From Tanytarsus gracilentus (Eukaryota > Arthropoda > Insecta > Diptera > Chironomidae), in NCBI GenBank assembly GCA_038502055.1, contig JAXRKN010000033.1, positions 744,001-808,000 of the forward strand: a DNA stretch of 64,000 bases. The letters run 5' to 3'. Below the pieces are notes generated by a model that was not told the DNA's origin, ran no database searches, and saw only the letters and a program-made list of their open reading frames with translations. The first letter of the stretch is position 1, and each line of letters starts with the position of its first letter. Made by a program: the position numbers and the translations under genes. Shown in pieces: positions 26,701-39,353 of the stretch.

Positions 26701-28652
26701 TGCCGAAAAAATTCAAAATAACTTTGAAAAATTTAAATAACGTTTTATACTTTAAAATTTTTTAAGAGTTAACCGCGCTAGAATTTCTCAAAATATCCTT
26801 GAAGGTCCTCAATCATGCTGTTTGATATTTTTTTCTTTGAACAACCATTTAGAAAATGAGATTCAGTGCTCCTTAACATACAAAAACTCTTTTTATAAAA
26901 GCAAAACACAAAAATAATTTTTCAGTCCCACATATCGAAGTGCATCCATCTCTCATTTCTTACTCATTCTGTTTAGATTACAGTCAGGTTATAAAAAAAG
27001 ATTTTCATAAAATATCTTGAGTAGTTTTCTCTCAACACAAAATATGCACTATCATAAAAAAAAGATGTATCGTCGCTAATAGCACAATCGTAAAGGAGAT
27101 TCATCAACCGAAATCATGTCATACCGAAAAAAAACTCGTTTGAAAAAATGATCTACAAAATTATGTAATTTTTCCTTCAGCAAGGACGATGATTATGGAG
27201 ATGATTGTGATGCTTTTGTAAGATGAGCTTGAGTGTGTTGGGTTACAACATAAAAAGGTAAAATTTGTTGAATTTTTTAAGAGATAAAACTGGATTTTTA
27301 TGTTGGCTTCAAGATAAGAAAAGAGTCTGAATTTTATTTTAAAAACTTAAATTTTTTAAGCAAATAAATTTCAAAATGAAAATTTATAACAATTTCTAGA
27401 AAATTTCATTTACGTCATTCCACCTGAATACATCAAATTCTTTCGCTATTCACGAGCATCCACACAAAGCATTTTATATGATTTCACAAAGTTAAAAAGA
27501 AGAATTCACCTCTTTAAAGATTCATCACCGAGTAACCCAAGAGAGCATACAATGATGAAGGATTTTTAATATTAAACACAATCTCACACGCACACACACT
27601 CACACACGCTTGTTTATTGAATTTTTTTCATAAAAATTCCTTTCGCTCTCTTTCTCACTCCTTCATTCTCAGACGTGTAATAATAAGCAATGTCGTGAAT
27701 GATGAGCATGAAGATGAGAGCAGACAAAAATTAAAAAAAGGATGCTCAGAAATTCCGTCATAAGTCGCAATTTATAAATGAGAGATGTTGGTAATTACGA
27801 GCAATATGTGAGAACTTAGTAATGCCATTTTTATTGAGGATGCCCGAGATCATAGTCGGATGCCGTGGTCATAAAAATCAGATCATGTTTAATAATGCGG
27901 CAGGACTGGGTAATAAATTTTTACTTTTAACGACAGCACGAAGGATTTTATTTTGATAAAGGATGTGGCAATGGTCGATGGATTGAAAAAATATGATGTT
28001 TAGATTTTAAATTTAAATTCTTAAAACTCTCGATGACTTGATATTTCAAGGATATCAAATACCACAACAAAATATTAATCATTTCGTTTCGAATGCGATA
28101 ATGAATCCTCAGTAGATCCTCTTCAAACAACCCAAGCTTATTTTGTGGGTCATCAAAGTAAATAAAACGAAGGTAAGCAAAAAAGGGAGTCGTGACGTGT
28201 CACAGAAGTGCAACCATAAATCATAGATCGATAATCTCAGATAAGTTGAATCAATAAACCACCCTGATGCTCGCTCCGTAAATTGATCTTTTATGCTTAC
28301 TTTAACATTTTTATCTTCTCTTCTTCATCATCGCCATCAAAGTTTAAGTTTACTGTGCCAAATGGTCCTTTCTCATTTTTACGACATTGCCACACATTTA
28401 TTTATCTTCAAATGAGTAAATTTATCTTTCATGTTTGTAAAAGATTTAAATAAGAATGGGAAAGTGCACTAAATTTTATCTTCTTTTTTTTCGAGAGAAA
28501 TATGAAAAGTAAATTTAGAAGAGAGATAAGGATGAGATGAAATTTTTGATATGGAAAATAAAATTTTAATCTTTTTAATTTTCATTATAAAAAAGATAAA
28601 AAAATTGAAAGTATGTCAAAAAATGTTTCAAAACCCACACGTGGGTGTTGCC
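23731..28652. other. Gene desert, no gene recognised
   Basis: AT-rich DNA with short frames lacking motifs. A CA microsatellite lies near 27585-27608. An 80-codon frame at 24611-24853 has mixed codon use but no partner exons or known motif, so it is not called. Confidence 0.45.
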
Positions 28653-29505
28653 GTGTAACCCACTTGTAACAGATCAGTATTGGCTTCCCCTTCTGGCCTC
28701 CACTTTTGGCTTCCCAAAATGGCTTCCCAAAATGGCTTCCCAAAATTGCTTCCAACTGTGTTTCGACTGTGTTTCAATTTCCATTGTGTTTTATTTTCCA
28801 TTGTGTTTCTTTTCACTGTGTTCATTTTCCATTATGTTCATTTTCATTGTGTTTATTTCATTGTGTTTATTTTCATTGTGTTTATTTTCCCTGTGTTCCA
28901 TTTTCATTGTGTTCTTTTTTCTTGGTTTATTTTCATTGTGTTTATTTTCATTGTGTTCCATTTTCATTGTGTTCCATTTTCATTGTGTTTATTTTCATTG
29001 TGTCCATTTTCATTGTGTCTTCCTTTTTTCTTGCCTTTTATTGTGTCTTTCTTTTTTCGCCATTACGTTGGCATTGGTTCAATGAGGTACAGAGATTTAA
29101 AAAAATGGAATTGGGATTCTGGACTGGCGGGTGGCTTCAAACTCAATGCTAAAATTCCGGCAAAGGTTCAAGAGGTAAGAAGCCATATAAAAAATGGAAT
29201 TAGGGGTCTGGCGGGTGGGAATTGTGGATCTTGGTGGGTGTTAAATCTTGTCGTCCTGAGAAATGGTTAGATAAGCTTAGGAATTTGTATGAAAAATGGT
29301 TTAGGGCTGTCCATGGAGTGTGGTCTGCCCTCATAATTCCTAAAATGGCCGAATCTAAATTCATAGACCTACCATTTGGCGAAAACTAGAAGTCTCTAGC
29401 TATCTCAGGAGCCGAGATCTCGATGGAACAGACGGACAGACAGACAGACAGACAGACGGACGGAAATAGGCGCATATAAGTGTTACACCACTTCGTGGGT
29501 TACAC
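28653..29505. mobile_element. Non-autonomous element with short inverted ends and internal minisatellites
   Basis: GTGTAACCCAC at 28653-28663 is matched by its complement GTGGGTTACAC at 29495-29505. Inside, in order: three copies of a 13-base unit AATGGCTTCCCAA (about 28715-28755); an array of about 15-base units of the CATTTTCATTGTGTT type (about 28780-29060); a non-repetitive part; and a GACA/GACG tract (about 29430-29465). The overlapping long open frames here arise from the repeats. No transposase is encoded. No target duplication was found. Confidence 0.65.
28780..29060. repeat. Minisatellite of about 15-bp units
   Basis: Tandem variants of TTTTCATTGTGTTYA and TTTTCATTGTGTTCCA run through this interval, with a few shortened or substituted units. 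Because the unit length is close to a multiple of three, all three frames stay open and make spurious proteins rich in F, C, I and V. Confidence 0.85.
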
Positions 29506-32500
29506 TAAAAATATTATGCCTAAATCGATACTGCTAAAATTATTATTTAAGTAGGATTTGAACCTAAATTTTTTAGATTTATTTTCTAAATTTCAATTCA
29601 ATTTTTTAATTTTTCCCACAAAATATTTTTTATGTGCACCAAATAAATTTACTTAACTCAGCGTGAAAATGTCAAGAACAAAATTTTTGATTCCATCCTT
29701 AACCCGAACCAAAATATGCCATAAAGTCTGCTAAAAAATGATGATCTCTGACAGATATTGTTGCAAATTTTTGCTCTCAATTAAAAATTCCTTACGTCAG
29801 ACGAAAAAATTCTAATCTACTTTCTCCCTTTTCTCTCTCGACTTTCGTTACAGCATGAGCATTACATTGCATTAAGACGAGAGCAACAAAGGCAAGTGTC
29901 AAATCTCCCCTTCCACGCTTATCACCAATTAGGGAATTTAATTTTTTGACGTTTCATCTTAGCTTACAATTAGTTTCGCCATGTCACGTTGTTTGTTGCA
30001 TGGACAATGACATAATGAATTTTTTTACCCCTTTCGCCGATTTTTTTCTTCACTACATGAAGTGAAAAACACATGGGAAAAAGGTAAAAGAACGTTAGAA
30101 GTTTTTTTCGATGAAGAAATCAGTCGGCATGCTATAAATTTAAAGTTCCCACGACGACGACCTTTTTCATGGGCCAACGGTTGTCGGACGCTTAAATCAA
30201 ACCCTTCACTAAGATCTCCGAACAAAAAACAAAGTGTGACAATCTAAATTCAATGTTGCACCTGTGAACATTCTCATTCGAAATTTTAATAAACTGCAAA
30301 TAGCTCAAACTGGAACTCTGTGGTTTGATGTGGCGCACATTCAGTGAAAAGTTCTCAATAACATTAAACCGCACATATGCTGACACATAAAAGCATCATA
30401 ATTTCAAATGCAAACAGAGGCAACTATTTAAACAAAATGAAATTCATATGTTGTCTCGGTGAGTGAGAGAGAAGTGTCCTGTGTGTGCATTTGAGTTCAA
30501 TTTCAGTTTAAATATTTATAAAATTATGCGTGAGCATGAAATAAAATTATTTTTACTGTCATGGATGTGAAGTGATTCGAAATTGCTGAAGGTGAATTGC
30601 AAAAAAAATATTTTTTGAACGTTCTTTATTTTATAAATTGGAAAAAAAAATATTTCGAAGGTTTTACATCAAATTATTAATTAAAAAATTTGATATCAAC
30701 GCTTTTATAAAAAAGATAGGTAAAAAAATATTTTCCAGCGTGCACAAAACTCCACTTATTCAATCATGCACTCAATGACCTCCGACAGTCCAGTCAATTT
30801 TTTTTATCGACTGCATTCCCATAACCTAAAAGTTGATTAAACAATTCACCCGTGAAATAAAATAGTCCGTTGATTTTTGTTCGAGGCGATCGATGGGAAA
30901 TTGTTTGAGTTGTTAAAATTATTGTCCAACAAGTGCAACGGTGCGGATACTCTCCGGGTTTTTAGCAATTCATGACCTGCTCAAAAAGGATTCTGCTTTC
31001 TCATGCCTACACTTCCTTTTTATTATGTAAATTTATATTCAACGGTCTTTTTTACAACTGAAAAAATATTCCCACAGGTTCTTTCTGCGGAACGACCGTT
31101 AAAGAAGTTAAGAGAATGTGAGAGAAAAGGATTTTAACTTGAGATTTTATCATTCCGTGATTGTGTCATTTCTTCCTTCCTCCTCGACCCGTAATTAACG
31201 AAAACAATTCACAATGCGATATTATCTCGTCCAACACTGACACACTGCGTGTATTTCATTTTAACGTTGAAAGGAAGTCAGCTATTTGGGCCGTCTTCAT
31301 TAAAGGTCTTTAAGATTTAATGCAAGTGCCAAGGGGGAGACGCTGAAGGGTTTCCTTTGTAAACTTTAAAGTCTCTCAAAAGATTGAAAATAATTTCTCA
31401 TTGCACCTCAAACCATCATCGTTCATTCACACAGATATAATTTACAACGCGAATCAAAATCTCGAGCACGCTTCGTTGCCTCTTGTGTGAATCATTCTAC
31501 GCAAGAGACAAAAGGAGAGAAAATTTAATTGCGGCGAGAGTGTACGAAAAAGGAATAACGAACAACAGACAAAATACACTTAAAGTTTCATTTCCTGAAG
31601 CGCACGAAGCGTACGATGATGACATTCGCAGAGGAAGTGAAGAATCAGGGCAGCGGTCTCATGAGAACTCTTTTTTAGTTCTCACCAACACCGTTGGTCA
31701 ATAACTAACTGCATAAGCGTGCATGTATGTTAGGCTTAATTGCTGCTCTCGCTCTGGTTGAGATTTAATTGAATGAATTGCCCGAAATGTTCGAACTAGC
31801 TGAATTTTCATTGTGCTCCGTTTTTGGCGTTGTTTTGTGTCAATTTATGCATTCTGAAGGATTTTCTAACTGCCCCTGGGAGATTTGAGTGTTGATCAAT
31901 TTTAAGATTGAATTTCATGATAAATAAAAATTTCCGTTAAATTTACAAAAAAAATATGAGTGAGATTTATTAATTTAGAATTACAAACCAAAATTCGTGC
32001 ACAAGGACAATGCACACAAAACAAACACACGTACTTTGGCCCGAATACTTTTTCCCTCGCGCTCGACTGGTGGTCGCCTATTTTCTCCTATGTAAGCATT
32101 TTCTGCAATCGAGAGAGCACGAGATCAAATTACGGATGGCGATCTTTCGAACAATTTCGAAGCATTGCAGCCCGAAGGCGAATTAAATTTCACCTCTTAA
32201 TTAATTCATTTGAAAAGTGCTCACTCAAACGCAAAAACCGTCATCGTCCATACGGTCTGGCGTGCAACATCTGTCAATTCGACAAATACCTTTTCGCCCT
32301 TTTCTCTTTCTCTTTTGCACTTTTATGCCTAAATGTTTAGAAAATTAAATTTTTCTCGTTTTTTCATCATCGTCGTCTCTTTTCTATTTTTATTAATTTT
32401 TTCGAGCCCATCTGTGAGTGACCCTCTCACGAGAGGAGCGAAAATTTACATCATAGGAAAATCTCTCGTCGATCCCTTTTTTAGTTGATGCCATCGTGAA

Positions 32501-35500
32501 ATTTATGGTACCAGAGTTGATATTCGGAAGGAAGGAAAAAGTTCCATTGTAGATGATGTCATAAAATTATGACCGATGAGTTTCATGATGATTGATTACG
32601 TAATTACGGACAATATTCTCTCTCTTTTTTTTCGAGACTGCTCCGAATTACATAATGATGGGTTGTGATGAACATTATTATCCAGCGATGAACGCATATT
32701 GTAGCCTTGAATTAAGAGTTAATTACCAAACTGGATTATAGGTTTTTTTTCGATGAGTGACAATGTGAAAAGTTTTAACGAAAAATTTTATGGTGATGAA
32801 AGGTTAATTTTTTTGCGATAGCTGATAATATTGTTGTAATATATTTTAAATTTATAAAAATTGATCAAAGATATTTTCAGTGTCATAAAAAATTTCTCAA
32901 TCATATAAAACAGCTCACAGCAATTTCAATAGAAACAAATTTAATTGATTCATTTTTTCACTCTCCCATTTTTTCCATCTATGACAATGAGACGAGATCT
33001 CAATATGATGAATGTTGTGCAAGGCGCTGAGGCATAGAAATGACAACAAACCCATCTTTCGAATGATGAATGATGCAATTCCATGTCTGTGAGTGAGTGA
33101 GAGATGCATATCGTTGTGACAATTTCCTTTTATGCTCCTAAACATTGAGATGTGAGTTGTGATTTATCAAAATGAAAATGAAAAAAGTTCATAAACGAAG
33201 GACGGAGAAGTTAATAAAAGTCAGGTAATCTCCGTGCATTTCTTTTATGAACGGGATCAGTGATTTTTTCATTACCAACGGATTTCAGACGAACGATGGA
33301 TAAAAGAGAAGTCAATTTCCGTTAGATTTTCATAATTGAAAAAAAATATTGCCGTCGAAAAAATTCTCACAGACTTTTTTTTATTGCTATTAAAAGAACG
33401 CGATTACGTAAGTCGGTGCCTATAAAAACTGTCAAATGAGAGATGAATTTTCCAATTCCGTGATTTTTATTGCATTTTATGCGAGTTGAGAAAAAGAACA
33501 AAAGAAAGGAAGAAAGTCGTAAAATGTAAAATATGTTATTTAACTGCCTTTTAATCTCATTACGCAAATCGATTTAGACTTTTTTTACGATCATCAAGGA
33601 CATCAAGACTATTTTACCCAAAAAAAGCGAGAAAAATCCTCGCATAAAACATTTTCGCCACACATCATAAAATTTAATATTCTTCGTCTTTACTCACTTT
33701 TAATTATGCATGAAACACACTCGAAAAATTTCTTCCTCACTTATGCATGATGAGTTCGCATATGAAAAGGTATTCACCACATAATAATGTCTCGGGTTTT
33801 TAGTATGTGCAATGCACACATCAATGCACGCAGGGAAATTTTTGCAAGAGAATTTTTTAAGGTTATAAAATTTTATTGGGTATTTTTTGTGTGTGAGACT
33901 TAACTTTTAGATATGGTCATAAAAATTTGAAACTTCTAAAAAAATATAAATTTATTTCTTCTAAAATAATTTTAACACTTTTTTGTTCAAACAATTTTCA
34001 CACCGTTCATCATATTTTTTTTCACCTAGTGTGTCGCACATTCATGCACGATGATGATAAAAAACCGCAAGCAGAAAAAGTGCAAAATAATGAATTTATG
34101 GTTAAAAAGTATTAAATTATGAGAATATATAATTTGGTAATAATCTTCCATAACTGATAATCACATTAGCAGCCAACGTTCGTATGAAAAGCAACGGTGC
34201 CGTGTGTGCGGCGCTTAAAAAAAGTTTTTATATGTTCGGTGAAAAGATGAATTGCATGCGAATGCGTAAAAAATTACACATCATAAAATTCTGAAAATTT
34301 TATTTATCGTCACTCATTAAAAAGATCCGTTTCCCTTCTTGCATGCACACGGGTATGATTTTTTCGCATTTTTATCCATTTATCCGGAGCCCATCTGAAG
34401 GGACATAAAAATTCTTATGAACAATGATTTTTATAGTTTTTCAGCATATTGATTCCATTATCCTTGCCAGTCACTCATATCTTCGTCTCTTCTCTTTCTC
34501 CTCACACATATTTTTATTTTTTTCAGCATCAACATTGTCAACAGCAGTCAGCAGATTGACAAACACACAACAATTTTTTTCAATCAAAAAGTGTTAAATT
34601 TGTAATAAATTTCTCGACATGGCACATAAAATCGTCATATTTATTAGTTGGGATGTTAGAGAACAAACAAATAAGTTTGAGAGAGTTGCACTGCGTGCAG
34701 TTGCATTTTATTTCGGAGGCAATGGGACACAAAAGATCTGTTGGAGAAAGAAAAAGGAAGGATCAAAAAATTTATTTAATTATTTTTAAGACTTTAAAAA
34801 AATATTGCTGAGTTACAAAGTTAAAAATGTTTTAATTATTTTAAGAAATGAACAAATTTAATTATTTGCAAGAATAAAATGATTTAAAATCTGAATTTTA
34901 ATGAAAAATGCGCTTCAGTCAACCTCCAATGTCAATTCTTACTTTTCAAATATTTTATTTAAACAAAAGCGACTTCGATTGAAAGCGAGAGTGAATCTAT
35001 TAACTGCATCCTCGCACACACAAATACCAAATGAAAATAAACAGACTGAATTTTTTTGTTGTTGCTTTTTGCACCTTTCATTCACTTACACACACAGCGC
35101 GCAGGCAAAAAAAGTGATCGTCAAAGAAAATTGAGGGGTGAATGTCCCAAAAGCATTCAAATAAATTTATGATGTGAAGATTTCTCTGTTGATTGTCAGA
35201 TGATGTACAAATTTGAAGTCCTCTTTTTTTTCTTCGCAGAATGAGATGCCAAATGGCTTTTTATCTCTCCTCTTGATCCTTGCAATATCAATTGTCGAAA
35301 CAATGCATTGTGTGGCAAACATAAAGAGAGAGTGCGAAAGAACAATAAAGTGTCGGAACTCGTCAGTATCAAAAAATAGAGAGACTGAAAAGTTTTGATG
35401 AAAAGATCAAAATTGTGATGGAGCAAGGGGTGGAGATTAAAGGTAATAATATTAAACAATAATTTTCTTATTTTAAGCAATTTTAAACATTTCGAATTTT

Positions 35501-38184
35501 AAAATTTTAAAAAATCGATTTTTAGTTTCCACCCCTTTTCACAAACCATTTGAATGTCCTACAATAAATTCTTCTTCTTTTACAATTATTTCTCTTGTAA
35601 TCAAAAGCAATTCAATGTGATCGGCAGCAGTCATTTAATCAAGCAAAAATCATTATCGAAATGCATCCGTTGCACTGTAATTTGATGATATATTGAATGT
35701 GATGAGTATAATAAAAATATTTCATTTCATCCCTCAGTCTCTCTCATTTTAAAGCACAAAACTGCAGAAGATGATCAATAAATTATCTAATTTTATTAAT
35801 CGTTGGCACACTAAGGAGAGAATTGACGATTGTTGACAGTAATTTTAGCACAACATGGTGAAAGAGAGGTGTCAAAATGTTGAAATATGCTCGATAATAA
35901 ATCGATTGTGTAACTAGAGAGCAGAGAAAGGATTGCAATTGAAAAATAAATTGTCCTGGAGACAATTTCTCACGTTGCACATCTTGTAAATTTATGGATC
36001 ATTTATTTCACTCTGCTCTCGATGATGCTGAGAAAAATGCATATCGCAAAAAAGAGAGAAGAAGAAGAAGAGTTGGAACATTGCATGAACGATTTATTAT
36101 GCAAATTGCAATGCAATTTGAGAAGCACTTTCTGATAATTTTTCAAAGCATCGAGTATGGGTAAAAGGATGCGAATGAATTTGCAAATTGAAGGCAAAAC
36201 AAAGTCGGTAACATGAGACTTCTCTCTTCATATATATCGATGGGTCTTTGTGATTAATTTGAAGAGGTAATAAAAGCATGAGTGCTGACTCAACTTTATC
36301 GATGTTTTCCCGTTGAGTGAAATAAAAACCAAAAAATGGGATGATTGATTGATATGTTGCAATATTTACGTCGATTTATTTAGGGTCGATGTCTATTCAT
36401 AAAAATTAATGTCGAATAAGCTGATTATTTAGGATAATTATGTTGAAAACAAAAAAAAATGCTGTATTAAAACTTTTCTGGGTTTTATCAGAGAGAAACT
36501 TATTAAAATCCTTCAGACATCATCTTGCTTCATTTGTAACCACTCGAAAATTTGAGAGCATTTTATGAGCATAAAATTTTAACTCGAATTATTTCATGCT
36601 AAACTCAAAACTATCAGAGAGCAATTGAGAAAGCATTAAAAAGCTGCAGAAATTGATTCAACAGACATGCAAACACACATACACACACACGCACACTTGA
36701 ATCCTATCTCTTGAACATTTGTGGAAGTAAAGCTCATAAATTTTATTTAGCATTAAACACACATTTCATGAGAAAAAAGGAAGCTCTGAGTTGAGAGAAA
36801 ATTCTGCAGTGTCTGCAAAAGAAAATTGGTTTTCCATTTCAACTCGCATGTGGATGAGAGAATGTTAGCGTAGCAATATTTTATTATATGTGGACATAAA
36901 AGAGAAAACTTCACACAGTGCCATGTGATTTTCATCAGAGAGAAAAAAGTTTTTCTAGCGAATTTTGAAAATTATTCTAAAAAGTTTGAAAATTTTTGCA
37001 TCATGCTTCAATTAATGAAATTTTCATCATAGAAACTCACCAACAGAGCATCCATTAACGACGATATTTATGCAAATAGAGATGGAAAAACTTTTTCCTC
37101 TCTCACTCGAGTTCGCTTGTATCTCAAACGTTCATCGGAAGTATGAAAAACTCAGGCAGCATAAATTCAGGCCTCACCAACTCCGACTGTAATTAATTAT
37201 TTTCAAATTATGTCTAACGGAAGTTTTTTTGTTGTTGTGCAGTTTTAGTGCTGATGAGGCCGAGGAGAGGAGAGGTCGAATAAAAACAAAATACGCCTTT
37301 TGTGCACAATTTGAATAATGAGTTGAAACATGCATGATTAATTGAATGTTGGTCACATTGCCCTGTGTGAGAACTAAATTGCATATTTTTCTCCTGGCAG
37401 TGGCTCGATATAATGGAAAGTGGAAGTTGGTCATATTTTTGTTCATATTTTATTTTAAGCGGATTTAAATTTGGACATTAATAAAAAAAATTAAGTAAAT
37501 ACTTTCAAGTTTCAAGGAGATTTAAATCAATTTTAATACTAGGCTTGAAAATTATTTAACTCCGGATTCAAGTTTAAATGTTGACTAAGATTTAATCAGG
37601 AGTTAAATAATTTTTAAATAATTTTTTTTAAAAGATTTAAAACTGAAATAAAATTTAATCGGAAGTATAAAAAGAATTTAAATTCAGATTAAATATATAC
37701 TTCCTGATTTAAATTAAATCTACTCCGTATAAAAATTTACACAATGACTTTTCTTAAATTTTACCTCGAAAAAGAAATTTGCATAAAAATCTTGCTGATC
37801 GTCCTTCAAAAGAATCAAGTAAACATGTGTTCAATCCAAACTATCCTTTTATAGCGCAAACATAAAATTGTTATTTTAGTAACGAGTTTTCAACTTGCAT
37901 CTCGGATGAAGAGAACATGAAGCCATTAATCATATGCACTCGTATTTTCGGAAAGGAGAAAAATGATGGATTTCGTTGAAATTAAATTCGAATAAAAAAA
38001 GGCAATTTCTCCTATTTCAATTTCACTTTATCACCTTTCACAATCTCCTCTTTTTTCGTTATTTTCAATCCTGTTCTCTCCCTTCACTTTTCGCTTTTGT
38101 TCTCTCCTTCAAGATGATAAAATAATTTATCAAATCACAGAAATTGTTGTTGCCATACAAATCCAATGTTATTTACATAAAAAC
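29506..38184. other. Gene desert, no gene recognised
   Basis: AT-rich DNA without recognisable coding or RNA genes. The longest frame, 126 codons at 31960-32340, has no motif and sits in a locally less AT-rich patch. A CA-rich microsatellite lies near 36670-36700. It could hold regulatory DNA. Confidence 0.45.
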
Positions 38185-38651
38185 GTCATCAATTCGAATG
38201 CGACAAGAGATTTATTAATGCACTCAATTTGCATAAATATTATTCAAATTTCAACTCACAACACCATGCTGACTGACTACCGTGCATCTCTGTTTTTTTT
38301 TTCAAAAATATATATGTCAATGAGCATTGAATTTTAGTATGAGAAACATGATGTATTACCTCGAGTTGTACTGTTGTTTACTTGTTTATGCACATACGGT
38401 GAATTATGCTCTCGGATGTAAAATAAAATTGATTTATTTTTAATCTTTCACCTTCGTGAGATTACAACTAAAGATCTTGTCGGACATGAGATTAAAAATA
38501 TGTAAAATAATTCTAAGAAAATTCTGAAATTTATTTTTTTAATTTCAAAAAATTTTAAATAAAACTTAAGAAGATTAATTCCAACTTTTATTTAGTTTCT
38601 CAAAAAAGTAAAACCTTCATAACTTAATTCCCTTTTTCTCCTCCAGAAATG
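38185..38651. repeat. Locally duplicated segment, copy 1
   Basis: It begins GTCATCAATTCGAATG. From CCATGCTGACTGACTACC (38274) to CCAGAAATG it matches 38995-39353 in the same orientation, with scattered short gaps. No coding content was recognised. Confidence 0.85.
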
Positions 38652-38943
38652 GATTGTATGTCACCGGACTTGCAGATTAATCGGCCGAAAATCGGAGAAT
38701 AATCGTTTTCGTTTTTCTTATTTTTTTTTTATTGCGTTATTTTAGTCTGCATTATCGGCTTATTTTGCCGATTAAACGGCCGATTTTAATCGGCAGATTA
38801 TCGGGGGATTTTTCAATCTGCCGATAGAGGGATTTTAATTGTTTTTTTAATTGTAGATAATAATATGTTTTTTTTTCTATAAATTTTTATAAACTATCGA
38901 AATATATAGTTAAATAAAGTAACCCTATTTATTTTAATAAAAT
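38652..38943. other. Spacer between the duplicated segments, rich in CCGATT/AATCGG
   Basis: It contains about seven copies of CCGAT or ATCGG in both orientations, including ACGGCCGATT and TAATCGGCCG, over about 150 bp (38675-38830). This dense palindromic motif appears nowhere else in the window and looks like part of a small inserted element. Confidence 0.55.
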
Positions 38944-39353
38944 GTCATCAATTCGAATGGAAAGTTATTTATAATTATATTTATTATTACTCCCCCATGC
39001 TGACTGACTACCGTATCTTCTTTTTTTTTAAAAATATTATGTAATGGCATTGAATTTTAGTATGAACATGATGTATTACCTCGAGTTTTGTTGTTTATTG
39101 TTTTGCATACGGTGAATAATGCTCTCGGATGTAAAATAAAATTGATTTATTTTTAATCTTTCACCTTCGTGAGATTACAACTAAAGATCTTGTTGGACAT
39201 GAGATTAAAAATATGTAAAATAATTCTGAAATTTATTTTTTTAATTTCAAAAAATTTTAAATAAAACTTAAGAAGATTAATTCCAACTTTTCTTTAGTTT
39301 CTCAAAAAAGTAAAACCTTCATAACTTAATTCCCTTTTTCTCCTCCAGAAATG
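38944..39353. repeat. Locally duplicated segment, copy 2
   Basis: Direct repeat of 38185-38651 with many short deletions relative to copy 1, for example in the stretches after GACTGACTACCGT and CTCGAGTT. The block around ATGCTCTCGGATGTAAAATA is almost unchanged. Confidence 0.85.

Noticed and set aside
28645..29270. Three overlapping frames of 146-196 codons rich in F, C, I and V
   Set aside because: They are the three readings of a minisatellite of about 15-bp units, which keeps all frames open.
31960..32340. 126-codon open frame in the gene desert
   Set aside because: By rough estimate about one frame of this length is expected by chance in a window of this size and composition. No motif or partner exon was seen.
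35213..35398. 61-codon frame with a hydrophobic stretch resembling a signal peptide
   Set aside because: The hydrophobic part is not at the first methionine, the rest is low in structure, and a minus-strand frame overlaps.
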